A stretch of DNA of 64,000 nucleotides. It comes from Streptomyces sp. WM6386. GTDB taxonomy: Bacteria > Actinomycetota > Actinomycetes > Streptomycetales > Streptomycetaceae. Positions 43,143-51,856 of this stretch are shown here, piece after piece. Where the stretch lies: NCBI RefSeq assembly GCF_000972385.1, contig NZ_JXTE01000034.1, positions 22,268 through 86,267 of the forward strand. Reading direction: 5' to 3'. The notes beneath the pieces were generated by a model. It searched no databases and had not been told where the DNA came from. It worked only from the letters and a program-made list of their open reading frames with translations. A program made the position numbers and the translations under genes. The stretch's first letter is position 1, and the number at the start of each line of letters is the position of its first letter.

Positions 43143-43690
43143 TCAGGCGAGCCACTGCTCGTACGCCATTTTCGTCACCAACGCGAAGACCACCGTCAGC
43201 AGCACGACGCGGACGAAACCACTCCCCTTCTTCAGTGCCGTGTGCGCGCCGAGCGTGCCGCCCGCCAGGTTGAACACGGCCATCAGCCCCGCCAGCTGCC
43301 ACAGGACCGTGCCCTGCCAGGCGAAGGTGGCCAGCGCGCCGGCGATGGGGGTCCCACCATGATCACGGGCTTCAGTACTTCCGTGCTCATCCCCGCCGCG
43401 AAGAACGCCCCCGCCGAGGAGCCCGCGAGGGCCGCGAGGCCGATGCGGACCGCGAGACGTACGTCGACCGGGGCCTTGCGGGCGTAGGTCACCGCCGCGC
43501 CGGACGTGCCGACGATGGCGACGGCCTTGTTGGTACCGAGGGCGTACGCGGCCGGGGTGCTCGACGGCAGGCCCAGCAGCAGGGCCGGAAGCAGGAGCAG
43601 GCCCCCGCCGCCGACCACGGCGTCGATCCAGCCGACAGCCAGAGCCGCGAGGCACAGGACGACGAGGGTGGTCAGCGATATGTCGGGCAT
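43143..43690 (-). pseudogene. TauE/SafE-family exporter with internal deletion and frameshift
   Basis: From 43690 the first 112 residues are a normal N-terminal half ([51 protein letters not shown]). Near 43350 the frame breaks. A second frame resumes with [40 protein letters not shown] and the usual C-terminus to 43143. About 75 residues of the middle, containing the second TauE repeat start, are absent. Family members are ~250-residue anion (sulfite, sulfoacetate) exporters; this copy is very likely inactive unless the junction is an assembly error. Confidence 0.8.
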
Positions 43691-43871
43691 GATCGGGACC
43701 CTGGACAGGAGATAGGTGTCCAGTCCATCGAGATGAGCTTCGGCTGAGCCTCGTAGACGATGTCACCTGCATGGATTCCGCTGGTTTCGCCACCTCACAG
43801 CCCGCCCCCGGCGCACTCCCGGAACCCTCACACTCGCTCACTGCCCCCGCTGAGGGCAGCGTTCCTCGCGG

Positions 43872-43909
43872 GAAACAGATGTGATGCGGTCGGGTAACAC
43901 CGGCAACGC
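43872..43909 (+). promoter_or_regulatory. GlnR-like box upstream of the nir operon
   Basis: GAAAC (43872), GATGC (43883), GTAAC (43894) and AACGC (43905) lie at exact 11-base steps with six-base spacers, the architecture of Streptomyces GlnR sites. Only GAAAC and GTAAC are strong half-sites. It ends 13 bases before the start at 43922, nearly the same distance as the nasA box, which strengthens both calls. Confidence 0.55.
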
Positions 43910-43921
43910 ACGCTCCTGGAC

Positions 43922-45133
43922 ATGACCTCGAATACGCGTGTGGTGGTGATCGGCGCCGGGCTCGCGGGCGTCCGTCTCGCCCGGCGGCTCGGCGAGCTCG
44001 GCACGCCCGTGACGCTGATCGGCGAGGAGGAGCACCGCCCGTACAACCGGGTACTGCTCGCCGAAGTGCTGGCCGGACGGTACAGCCCCGACGTGATCGC
44101 GCTGCCGGCCCCCGCGGAGCTCACCCGCGCCCGGGTCACCGGCATCGACCGGGAGGCGCGGACCGTCGAGTGCGCGGACGGTTCGAAGATCGCATACGAC
44201 CGGCTGGTCCTGGCCACCGGCTCGAACCCGGTGCTGCCGCCCCTGCGCGGTCTGTTCACCCCCGACCACGTCCTGCCGGAGGGCGTCCACGCCTTCCGCA
44301 CCATGGACGACTGCCTGGGCCTGTCCAAGGCGGTCAGGCCGGGTGCGAAGGCGGTCGTCATCGGCGGCGGACTCCTCGGAGTCTCCGCCGCCCGGGCGCT
44401 CGCCCAGCGCGGCGCCCAGGTGATCCTCGCCCAGCAGTCCGAGCGGCTCATGGAGCGCCAGCTCGACCCGAACGCCTCCCAGCTCGTCCGGCGCCATCTG
44501 GGCGAGCTCGGCGTCGAGGTCCACACCGAGCTGCGGGTGCGTGACGTGCGCTGCGTCAACGGCGCGGTCCGCTCGGTCGAGATGGCCGACGGATACGCCC
44601 TCGACGCCGACCTGGTGGTCCTGGCCTGCGGGGTCCGCCCGCGCGCGGGTCTCGCCTGGAGTGCGGACCTCGAGGTCCGCAAGGGCATCGTCGTGGACGA
44701 CGAACTGCGCACCTCCGACCCGTACATCCACGCCATCGGCGACTGCGCCCAGCACGACGGAAACGTCTACGGGCTCGCCACTCCGGCCCTCGAACAGGCC
44801 GAAGTGCTCGCCGAATTGCTCGCCGGCCGGGCCACCGCCCGCTACACCGGCACCCGTTCGCTGACCCGGCTCACCCTGCCCGGTCAGACCGCCTTCGACC
44901 TCGCCGCGTTCGGCGAGACGGAGGCACTTCCCGGCGACGACGTCGTACAGCTCGCCGATGCCACCCGAGGCACCTACCGCAAGGTCGTCGTCCGCGACGA
45001 CCGCCTGGTCGGCGGGGTCCTCGTCGGCGAACTCGGCACCGTCGGCGCGCTCGCGCGCGCCTGGGAGGGAGCAGAGCCGCTCCCCGACGACGGTCCCCTG
45101 CTCCACCTGCTCACCAACGATGGAGGCTCCTGA
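43922..45133 (+). CDS. NAD(P)H-dependent FAD oxidoreductase of the nitrite/nitrate system
   Basis: A 403-residue flavoprotein resembling the FAD part of NirB: VVVIGAGLAGVRLARRL (residues 7-23), HRPYNRVLLAEVLAG, VVIGGGLLGVSAARALAQRG (NAD(P)H site, about 142-161) and PYIHAIGDCAQHDG (about 270). It lacks the iron-sulfur and siroheme domains. The gene is coupled to nirB by a TGATG overlap. As a separate reductase it could pass electrons to NasA, as NasB-type subunits do in other bacteria, or assist NirB. Confidence 0.85.
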   Translation: MTSNTRVVVIGAGLAGVRLARRLGELGTPVTLIGEEEHRPYNRVLLAEVLAGRYSPDVIALPAPAELTRARVTGIDREARTVECADGSKIAYDRLVLATGSNPVLPPLRGLFTPDHVLPEGVHAFRTMDDCLGLSKAVRPGAKAVVIGGGLLGVSAARALAQRGAQVILAQQSERLMERQLDPNASQLVRRHLGELGVEVHTELRVRDVRCVNGAVRSVEMADGYALDADLVVLACGVRPRAGLAWSADLEVRKGIVVDDELRTSDPYIHAIGDCAQHDGNVYGLATPALEQAEVLAELLAGRATARYTGTRSLTRLTLPGQTAFDLAAFGETEALPGDDVVQLADATRGTYRKVVVRDDRLVGGVLVGELGTVGALARAWEGAEPLPDDGPLLHLLTNDGGS

Positions 45134-47739
45134 TGACCGCCACCCCGGAGGCCACCCCCACGATCGTGCTCGTCGGCCACGGCATGGTCGGCCAGCGCTT
45201 CCTCGAAGCGCTCGCCGAGCGCGGCCTGACCGCCACGCACCGCGTGGTCGTGCTCTGTGAGGAGCCGCGCCCGGCCTACGACCGCGTGGCGCTCACCTCG
45301 TACTTCTCGGGCAAGACGCCCGAGGACCTCTCGATGACGGACATGGCGTTCATCGAGAAGGAGCGCATCGAGCTCCACGTCGGCGACCCGGCGGAGACCG
45401 TCGACCGTGACGCCCGCAGGGTGACCGCCCGCTCCGGCCAGGTCTTCGACTACGACGTCCTCGTCCTCGCCACCGGCTCGTATCCCTTCGTACCGCCGGT
45501 CCCCAACAAGGACGCCAAGGGCTGTTTCGTCTACCGCACCATCGAGGACCTCCTCGCCATCGAGGAGTACGCCAAGACGCGCACCACCGGTGCCGTGGTC
45601 GGTGGCGGTCTGCTCGGCCTGGAGGCCGCGGGCGCGCTGAAGGGTCTCGGACTCACCTCCCACATCGTGGAGTTCGCGCCGCGCCTGATGCCTGTGCAGG
45701 TCGACGACGGCGGTGGCGCGGCGCTGCTGCGCACCATCGAGCAGATGGGGCTGAGCGTCCACACGGGCGTCGGCACGCAGGAGATCGTGGTCGACTCCGA
45801 GGGTGCCGTCACCGGTATGAAGCTCTCCGACGGCTCCGAACTCGCCACCGACCTGGTGGTGTTCTCCGCCGGTGTCCGCCCCCGCGACCAGCTGGCCCGC
45901 GCCTGCGGCCTCACGGTCGGCGAGCGCGGCGGCATCACCGTCGACGAGCAGTGCCGCACGGTCGCCGACCCGCACGTCTTCGCGATCGGCGAGTGCGCGC
46001 TGGCCGCCGACGGCCGGGTGTACGGCCTGGTCGCGCCGGGTTACGAGCAGGCCGAGACGGCGGCGGCGACCATCGCGTCGGACGAGGCCTCGTTCGTCGG
46101 CGCCGACCTCTCCACCAAGCTGAAGCTGCTCGGCGTGGACGTGGCCTCCTTCGGTGACGCGCACGGCGCGACCGAGGACTGCCTCGACGTCGTCTACTCC
46201 GACTCCCGCTCGGGCCTGTACAAGAAGCTCGTCATCGGCCGCGACGGCACGCTGCTCGGCGGCATCCTGGTCGGCGACGCCGAGGCGTACGGCACGCTGA
46301 AGGCCTTCACGGGTTCGGTCCCGCCGGTCTCGCCCGAGTCGCTCGTGCTGCCCGCCGGTTCCGGCGAGTCCGTCCAGCTCGGCCCCAGCGCGCTGCCGGA
46401 CGACGCGATCATCTGCTCCTGCAACAACGTCCGCAAGGGCACGATCCGCGGCGCGGTCACCGAGCACAACTGCACCACCGTGCCCGAGGTGAAGAAGTGC
46501 ACCAAGGCCGGTACGACCTGCGGCAGTTGCGTCAAGGTCCTCGGCCAGCTGGTCACCGCCGAGCTGGAGGCGTCCGGCGTCGTCGTCGACAAGGGCCTGT
46601 GCGGCTGCTTCTCGCAGACCCGCGAGGAGCTCTACGAGATCGTCCTCGCCCTGCGCATCAGCACCTACCAGGACCTGCTGGACCGCTACGGCCGCGAGGG
46701 CGCCCGGGGCGGCGACGGCTGCGAGACCTGCAAGCCGGCCGTGGCCTCGATCATCGCCTCCCTCGCCTCGACCATCGGTGCCGACGTCTACGTCCTGGAC
46801 GGCGAGCAGGCCGCGCTGCAGGACACCAACGACCACTTCCTGGCCAACCTCCAGAAGAACGGCTCGTACTCGGTCGTCCCGCGTATCCCCGGCGGCGAGA
46901 TCACCCCCGAGGGCCTCATCGTGATCGGCGAGATCGCCCGCGACTTCGGCCTCTACACGAAGATCACCGGCGGTCAGCGGATCGACATGTTCGGCGCCCG
47001 CGTCGAGCAACTCCCCCTGATCTGGACGAGGTTGGTTGACGCCGGCTTCGAGTCGGGACACGCCTACGGCAAGTCCCTGCGTACGGTGAAGTCCTGCGTG
47101 GGCCAGACCTGGTGCCGCTACGGCGTCCAGGACTCGGTCCGGATGGCGATCGACCTGGAGCTGCGCTACCGGGGCCTGCGCTCCCCGCACAAGCTGAAGT
47201 CGGCGGTGTCGGGCTGCGCCCGCGAGTGCGCCGAGGCCCAGTCCAAGGACTTCGGGATCATCGCCACCTCGGGCGGCTGGAACCTGTACGTCGGCGGCAA
47301 CGGCGGCGCCACCCCGCGCCACGCGGACCTGCTGGCCCAGGACTTGAGCGACGCCGAACTCATCAAGCTCATCGACCGGTTCCTGATGTTCTACATCCGC
47401 ACGGCGGACCGCCTTGAGCGTACGTCGACCTGGCTGGAGCGCATCCCCGGCGGCCTGGAGCACGTACGCGACGTGGTGGTGGAGGACTCCCTCGGCATCT
47501 GCGAGGAGCTGGAGTCACTGATGACCTCGCATGTCGCCCACTACCGCGACGAGTGGTCCGACACCATCAACGACCCCGAGAAGCTCGCCCGGTTCGTGTC
47601 CTTCGTGAACGCGCCGGACACCCCCGACCCGGTCGTCGGCTTCGTCCCCGAGCGCGACCAGATCAAGCCCGACCTGCCCCTGCTGTCCATCGGCATGCGC
47701 CCCGCCGAAGACGTCCTGGAAGGAAGCGCCCAGCGATGA
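45133..47739 (+). CDS. nirB: NAD(P)H nitrite reductase large subunit
   Basis: An 868-residue cytoplasmic enzyme reducing nitrite to ammonium. Domain order: FAD/NAD(P)H reductase (about 1-320; LVGHGMVGQRFLEALAERG, GGGLLGLEAAGALKGLG), a BFD-type [2Fe-2S] domain (ICSCNNVRKGTIRGAV, CTKAGTTCGSC, about 430-465), then the sulfite/nitrite-reductase repeat and the siroheme-[4Fe-4S] site (SCVGQTWCRYG and SGCARECAEAQ, about 655-700). Length is typical. It overlaps nirD by four bases (ATGA). Confidence 0.96.
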   Translation: MTATPEATPTIVLVGHGMVGQRFLEALAERGLTATHRVVVLCEEPRPAYDRVALTSYFSGKTPEDLSMTDMAFIEKERIELHVGDPAETVDRDARRVTARSGQVFDYDVLVLATGSYPFVPPVPNKDAKGCFVYRTIEDLLAIEEYAKTRTTGAVVGGGLLGLEAAGALKGLGLTSHIVEFAPRLMPVQVDDGGGAALLRTIEQMGLSVHTGVGTQEIVVDSEGAVTGMKLSDGSELATDLVVFSAGVRPRDQLARACGLTVGERGGITVDEQCRTVADPHVFAIGECALAADGRVYGLVAPGYEQAETAAATIASDEASFVGADLSTKLKLLGVDVASFGDAHGATEDCLDVVYSDSRSGLYKKLVIGRDGTLLGGILVGDAEAYGTLKAFTGSVPPVSPESLVLPAGSGESVQLGPSALPDDAIICSCNNVRKGTIRGAVTEHNCTTVPEVKKCTKAGTTCGSCVKVLGQLVTAELEASGVVVDKGLCGCFSQTREELYEIVLALRISTYQDLLDRYGREGARGGDGCETCKPAVASIIASLASTIGADVYVLDGEQAALQDTNDHFLANLQKNGSYSVVPRIPGGEITPEGLIVIGEIARDFGLYTKITGGQRIDMFGARVEQLPLIWTRLVDAGFESGHAYGKSLRTVKSCVGQTWCRYGVQDSVRMAIDLELRYRGLRSPHKLKSAVSGCARECAEAQSKDFGIIATSGGWNLYVGGNGGATPRHADLLAQDLSDAELIKLIDRFLMFYIRTADRLERTSTWLERIPGGLEHVRDVVVEDSLGICEELESLMTSHVAHYRDEWSDTINDPEKLARFVSFVNAPDTPDPVVGFVPERDQIKPDLPLLSIGMRPAEDVLEGSAQR

Positions 47740-48086
47740 CCCTGGCACCCGAGACGACCGCCCTGAAGATCCAACTGCGCCTCGACGACAGCTGGTTCAC
47801 GGTCTGCGACCTGAACGTCCTGCTGCCGGGCCGCGGCGTGGCGGCCCTGCTGCCCGACGGTCGGCAGGCGGCCCTCTTCCGCGACCGCGCGGGCGAGCTG
47901 TACGCCATCGACAACCGCGACCCCTTCGGTGGCGCGGCGGTCCTCTCCCGCGGACTGACCGGCACCCACGAGGGCCGGCCGTTCGTCGCCTCGCCCCTGC
48001 TGAAGCAGCGCTTCGATCTGCTGTCGGGGCAGTGCCTGGACGATGAGACGGTACGGATCCCGACGTATCAGGTGCGGGTGTCGTAA
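47736..48086 (+). CDS. nirD: Nitrite reductase small subunit
   Basis: A 116-residue Rieske-fold protein that pairs with NirB. It has the NirD fold signature (LYAIDNRDPFGGAAVLSRGL, then VASPLLKQRFDLLSGQCLDD) but not the paired CxH ligands of true Rieske proteins, as usual for NirD. The start overlaps the nirB stop. The last 19 bases overlap the convergent reading frame of the secreted protein at 48068. Confidence 0.94.
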   Translation: MTLAPETTALKIQLRLDDSWFTVCDLNVLLPGRGVAALLPDGRQAALFRDRAGELYAIDNRDPFGGAAVLSRGLTGTHEGRPFVASPLLKQRFDLLSGQCLDDETVRIPTYQVRVS

Positions 48087-48362
48087 CCGTCGGGGTCACC
48101 GGCCCTGTCTGCGAGAACGGAGCCGTCCGCCGGGAAACCCGGTGGTCGGCTCCGTTCCGTGACGACGTAGCCGCCGTTGCCGGTGCTCGACGGATTGAAC
48201 TTCCACTTGCCGGTGAACTTGGCCTTGCCCGAGATGGTGAGGGTGAAGTCGTGCCACACCCCCTCGTCGGCCTGGGCGGTGCCGCCCCCCCCCGAGGGTC
48301 AAGGCCAGGGCAAGGCCGACGCCTCCGGCCGCCATCGACGCCCTGCGCAGGATCGTGCGCAT
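48068..48362 (-). pseudogene. Small secreted protein split by a nine-G tract
   Basis: From 48362 the frame encodes a signal peptide, MRTILRRASMAAGGVGLALA. A run of nine C on the plus strand (48285-48293) shifts it; with eight, the frame would read on through GTAQADEGVWHDFTLTISGK and GKWKFNPSSTGNGGYVVTER to a stop at 48068, about 97 residues with an AQA-D cleavage site. I cannot tell sequencing error, mutation or phase variation apart. The protein family is not recognised. Confidence 0.7.
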
Positions 48363-48401
48363 GTACCTGTAACTGTCCAGTACGGGTATTTCGGCCACGC
48401 C

Positions 48402-48791
48402 TCAATGGTGGGCGCGCCGCCTGTTCACGACGACCGTCAGGGCCGTGCCGGCGAGCAGGACGGACATGCCTCCGATCGCGAAGTACGGCGTGTTGTCGTC
48501 GCCGCCGGTCTCGGCGAGGTCCGTGTCCTTCGGGGCCGCGGCGTCCGCCTCCTGGTCCTCGGCGGGGGTGAAGTCCGCGGGAGGGCTGTCGCAGCCGATG
48601 CCGTCGCCGTCGCGGTCCAGATGGGTGCCGTAGTGCTCGTCACTCTCGGGGATGTTCGCGTAGCCGTTCTCGTACGCCTCGGTGCAGTTGGCGAACGGGT
48701 GGTCGCCGTCGTGCGCCTCGGCGGCTGAGGGCAGGACGGCGAGGGCCAGCGCGGCGGCGACGATGGCGCCGGGCTTGCGGAGCAGGTTCAC
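48402..48791 (-). CDS. Excalibur-domain surface protein with LAETG sorting signal
   Basis: A 129-residue exported protein. A signal peptide (1-26, ending AEA-H) is followed by an excalibur calcium-binding domain (about 32-69: FANCTEAYENGYANI, HLDRDGDGIGCDS with the DxDxDG loop and two cysteines), an acidic linker, LAETG at 92-96, a membrane helix and RRRAHH. LAxTG is the motif used by class E sortases in Streptomyces. It is likely anchored to peptidoglycan. Confidence 0.9.
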   Translation of the reverse strand: MNLLRKPGAIVAAALALAVLPSAAEAHDGDHPFANCTEAYENGYANIPESDEHYGTHLDRDGDGIGCDSPPADFTPAEDQEADAAAPKDTDLAETGGDDNTPYFAIGGMSVLLAGTALTVVVNRRRAHH

Positions 48792-48965
48792 GGCGGGTCC
48801 TTACGGGGTTCGTGGTGACAAGAGGTGCCCGAAGGTAGTGCGAGACCGTGATGGTGGAGGTTGCGTGAAGAACCCGTGATGCGAACGTGACGCGACCGGA
48901 CGGAAGCGCTCAGTGATCGCTCAAGTGCGGTCGTGCGTAAGCGCGTTGTGGTCCGCATGGTGAAG

Positions 48966-49418
48966 TCAGCTGTCGCAGCCGACCCCGTCGTTGTCCCGGT
49001 CCAGATGCGAGGCGTATCCCGGCTCGCCCCGGTGGATCGGCGCGGCACCCGCGGCGCGGGCCTCGCTGCAGTTGGCGTAGTAGACGTCGGCGCCGGCGTC
49101 GGTGTCGGTGTCGGAGTCGTCTTCCGCCGCCGCCTCCGCGGTGACCGTCTTCGTGACCTTGACGGTCTCCGTGGCGGTCACCGTCTCGGCGGGCTCCGGC
49201 AACGCCTCCGCGGCGACCGTGGCCGTGGCCGTCACGGTGACCGTCGGCTGCGGCTTGGCCGTCACGGGCTTCGCGTCGTTCTTGGTCTCCTCGCCGCCGG
49301 TGCCTATGCCGACGCCGATGAACAGGGCGAGGGCGAGGGCGGGCAGGACGTACCGCTTCCGGGCCCACTTGGGGGCGGGTCCGGAAGCGGCGGGCGGTGC
49401 GGTGTACGGGTGGGTCAT
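48966..49418 (-). CDS. Membrane-anchored excalibur-domain protein
   Basis: A 150-residue protein with a Pro-rich cytoplasmic N-terminus, one membrane helix (about 24-41, VLPALALALFIGVGIG), a Thr/Val-rich linker (TVTVTATATVAAEALPEPAE) and a C-terminal excalibur domain (YYANCSEARAAGAAPI, HLDRDNDGVGCDS). The domain is the same as in the neighbouring gene but anchored at the N-terminus rather than by a sortase. The ATG at 49418 begins the recognisable protein; the open frame upstream is a shadow of the PhoX-like gene. Confidence 0.88.
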   Translation of the reverse strand: MTHPYTAPPAASGPAPKWARKRYVLPALALALFIGVGIGTGGEETKNDAKPVTAKPQPTVTVTATATVAAEALPEPAETVTATETVKVTKTVTAEAAAEDDSDTDTDAGADVYYANCSEARAAGAAPIHRGEPGYASHLDRDNDGVGCDS

Positions 49419-49510
49419 GGCGTCCCCCAGAGGTGTTACGTGAGGGGATGACCGTATTGCCATGTGCTCATTTGTGGAGGTTGAGTGTTCAAACTGTGAC
49501 CCTCGCGAAA

Positions 49511-50671
49511 CTATGCGCGGAACGGCCCCGTCACCTCGTACGTGATCCCGCCCGACGAACTCCCCGTCGTCCCCCGCTGGCTGGAGAAGTACAGCCGCGT
49601 GCCGTTCGGGGAGAACGCCGGGCCCGTGATCTCCGAGGACGACTGGCCGTCGATCCTCAGGAACGGTGCCACCACGTCGTCCGGGGTGATCAGGCAGATG
49701 TCCATGCTGCCGCCGTCCTCGGCGACGAAGAGGTCGCCGGAGGAGGAGCCGGTGATGTTGTCGACGCCGGTGAGCGGGGCCGTCCCGGACGTGACCAGGG
49801 AGTCGTCGTAGGCCAACTCGTAGGTGTTCGAGGTGAGGTTGAGCTGCCAGACGCGGTTGTCGCCCTTGGTCGTGAACCAGACCTTGTCGTCGGCGTAGTG
49901 GCAACCCTCGCCGCCGTTGAAGGACTTGGAGCCGGAGACCTGGGTGCGGGTCGAGGTGGGTGAGCCGTCCGGGTCGGGGACGGTCGTCCAGGTGTAGGAG
50001 CCCGAGGTGGCGGTGCCGGCGACCAGTACCTGGAGGGTGCCGGAGGAGAGGCTGCCCCAAGTCGTCGGTACGAAGCGGTAGAAGCGGCCGTTCGTCTCGT
50101 CCTCGGTCAGGTAGATCGCCTGGCGGACCGGGTCGGCCGCGGCCGCCTCGTGCTTGAAACGGCCCATCGCCGGTCGCTGCACCGCCGCGTTCGTGCCCCA
50201 CGGGTCGGTCTCGTAGACGTACCCCCGGTCGACCTCCTCGCAGGACAGCCAGGTGTTCCACGGGGTCCTGCCGCCCGCGCAGTTCTGCCGGGTGCCGGAC
50301 AGGATGCGGTACGCCGAGGTGATCGTGCCGCTCGACGAGAACCGCACCGCGCTCGCACCGCCGGAGGGGTTGATCTCCGAGTTGGAGACGTAGATCCAGC
50401 CCGTGCCGTCCGCGTAACAGGCGCCGCCGTCCGGGGCGTTGTGCCAGGTGTACGAGGTTCCGGTGACCGTCTGGCCCGAGCGGGCGATGACCCGGCTGGT
50501 GAAGCCCGAGGGGAGTCTGATGCCGTTGGCGTCCGGGGAGCCGAGCGCCCCGTAGGGGCCCGTGCCGGGCTGGGCCGGCGCGGCGTACGCGGCGCCGCGC
50601 CACAGGGTGCCGCCGAAGACGGCGGAGGTGCCGCCGATGGCGGTCGCACGGAGGAAGGTACGACGTTCCAC
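49511..50671 (-). CDS. Tat-exported PhoX-like (DUF839) protein
   Basis: A 386-residue exported protein. The twin-arginine signal ERRTFLRATAIGG is at the N-terminus. The body is a beta-propeller-like DUF839 domain with repeated acidic loops (LSCEEVDRGYVYE, FKHEAAAADP, YLTEDETNGRFYRF, GGEGCHYAD), the type of residues that bind Fe/Ca in PhoX phosphatases. It may hydrolyse phosphate esters outside the cell, but no PHO-box is obvious upstream, so phosphate control is not supported by the sequence. Confidence 0.87.
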   Translation of the reverse strand: MERRTFLRATAIGGTSAVFGGTLWRGAAYAAPAQPGTGPYGALGSPDANGIRLPSGFTSRVIARSGQTVTGTSYTWHNAPDGGACYADGTGWIYVSNSEINPSGGASAVRFSSSGTITSAYRILSGTRQNCAGGRTPWNTWLSCEEVDRGYVYETDPWGTNAAVQRPAMGRFKHEAAAADPVRQAIYLTEDETNGRFYRFVPTTWGSLSSGTLQVLVAGTATSGSYTWTTVPDPDGSPTSTRTQVSGSKSFNGGEGCHYADDKVWFTTKGDNRVWQLNLTSNTYELAYDDSLVTSGTAPLTGVDNITGSSSGDLFVAEDGGSMDICLITPDDVVAPFLRIDGQSSSEITGPAFSPNGTRLYFSSQRGTTGSSSGGITYEVTGPFRA

Positions 50672-50915
50672 TGTCGCTCCAAGAGGTGCCGTGACCGTCC
50701 CGCCACCGGTCGGAGGCGGGGGCGTGCGGGTGGGAACCTAGGGGACTGTGGTGGACATGTCATGGCCAAGCCGTGAACTCGTGGTCCAGGGCAACCCGGT
50801 CCCGGCCGCCGCCGCGCTCCGAAACGAGAACGGGGTCCGGTGAGTCCTGTCGACGGCGGGCCACTTCGGGGGCAGGCTGGCCGCAAGCGCCGAAGCGGCG
50901 GGAAGGAGCCCGGGC

Positions 50916-51845
50916 ATGTCCTCCGGATGGAACGAGCAGCACATCCCCGACCAGCACGGCCGCACCGCCGTCGTCACCGGAGCCAACAGCGGCATCGGCT
51001 ACGTCACCGCGCGCGAGCTGGCACGCAAGGGCGCCCGGGTGGTGCTCGCCTGCCGGAGCGAGGCGCGCGGGACCGAGGCGGGGGACCGGCTGGTCACCGA
51101 AGTGCCGGGCGCGCAGGCGGAGTTCGCGCGGCTCGATCTCGGAGACCTCGCCTCCGTACGGGAGTTCGCGCGGACATTGCCGTACGACCGCCTCGACCTG
51201 CTGATCAACAACGCGGGCGTGATGGCCCTGCCGTACGGCACGACGGCGGATGGCTTCGAGACCCAGTTCGGCGTCAACCACCTGGGCCACTTCGCACTCA
51301 CCGGGCTGCTGCTGCCCGCGCTGCTCGACACCCCGGGTGCGCGGGTGGTGACCGTCTCCAGCACGGCGCACGCCATGGCCAACATCGACATCGGCGACCT
51401 CAACAGCGAGCAGCGGTACCGCCGTTGGGTCGCCTACGCCCGCTCAAAGACCGCGAACCTGCTCTTCACCCACGAACTGGCCCGCAGGCTCACCGCGCAC
51501 GCCTCGGACGTCGTCGCGGCGGCCGCCCACCCGGGATACGCGGCGACCAACCTCCAGGCCGCCGGGCCCCGCATGGCGGGCCGCCGCTTCACCGAGCGCT
51601 TCATGGCCGTCGGCAACAGGTTCTTCGCCCAGCCGGCGGAGGCGGGCGCCCTCCCCACCCTCTACGCCGCCACCGACCCCGACGTGTCCCCCGACTCCTT
51701 CACCGGCCCGTCCCTCGCGGGCTGGCGAGGATCGCCGGGCCCGTCCTGGCGAGCACAATGGACACGCAACGACCAGGCGGGCGAACGGCTTTGGGCCGCT
51801 TCCGAAGGGCTCACGGGAGTGTCGTACGACGCCCTGAAGGCCTAG
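50916..51845 (+). CDS. Short-chain dehydrogenase/reductase (retinol-dehydrogenase-like)
   Basis: A 309-residue oxidoreductase with the full SDR set: TGANSGIGYVTARELARKGA (coenzyme loop, about 21-40), CRSEARG, LINNAGVMALPYG (about 96-108), Ser in VTVSSTAHA, and the catalytic YARSKTANLLF (about 175). It is an intact homologue of the fragment at 11549-11770. GGAAGGAG precedes the ATG. The substrate is unknown. It is followed 11 bases later by a small hypothetical gene, likely co-transcribed. Confidence 0.88.
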   Translation: MSSGWNEQHIPDQHGRTAVVTGANSGIGYVTARELARKGARVVLACRSEARGTEAGDRLVTEVPGAQAEFARLDLGDLASVREFARTLPYDRLDLLINNAGVMALPYGTTADGFETQFGVNHLGHFALTGLLLPALLDTPGARVVTVSSTAHAMANIDIGDLNSEQRYRRWVAYARSKTANLLFTHELARRLTAHASDVVAAAAHPGYAATNLQAAGPRMAGRRFTERFMAVGNRFFAQPAEAGALPTLYAATDPDVSPDSFTGPSLAGWRGSPGPSWRAQWTRNDQAGERLWAASEGLTGVSYDALKA

Positions 51846-51856
51846 GGTCACGCGCC

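Noticed and set aside
48966..50603. 545-codon minus-strand frame joining the excalibur protein to upstream sequence
   Set aside because: Only the last ~150 codons are protein-like; the upstream part is a different-frame shadow of the PhoX-like gene.
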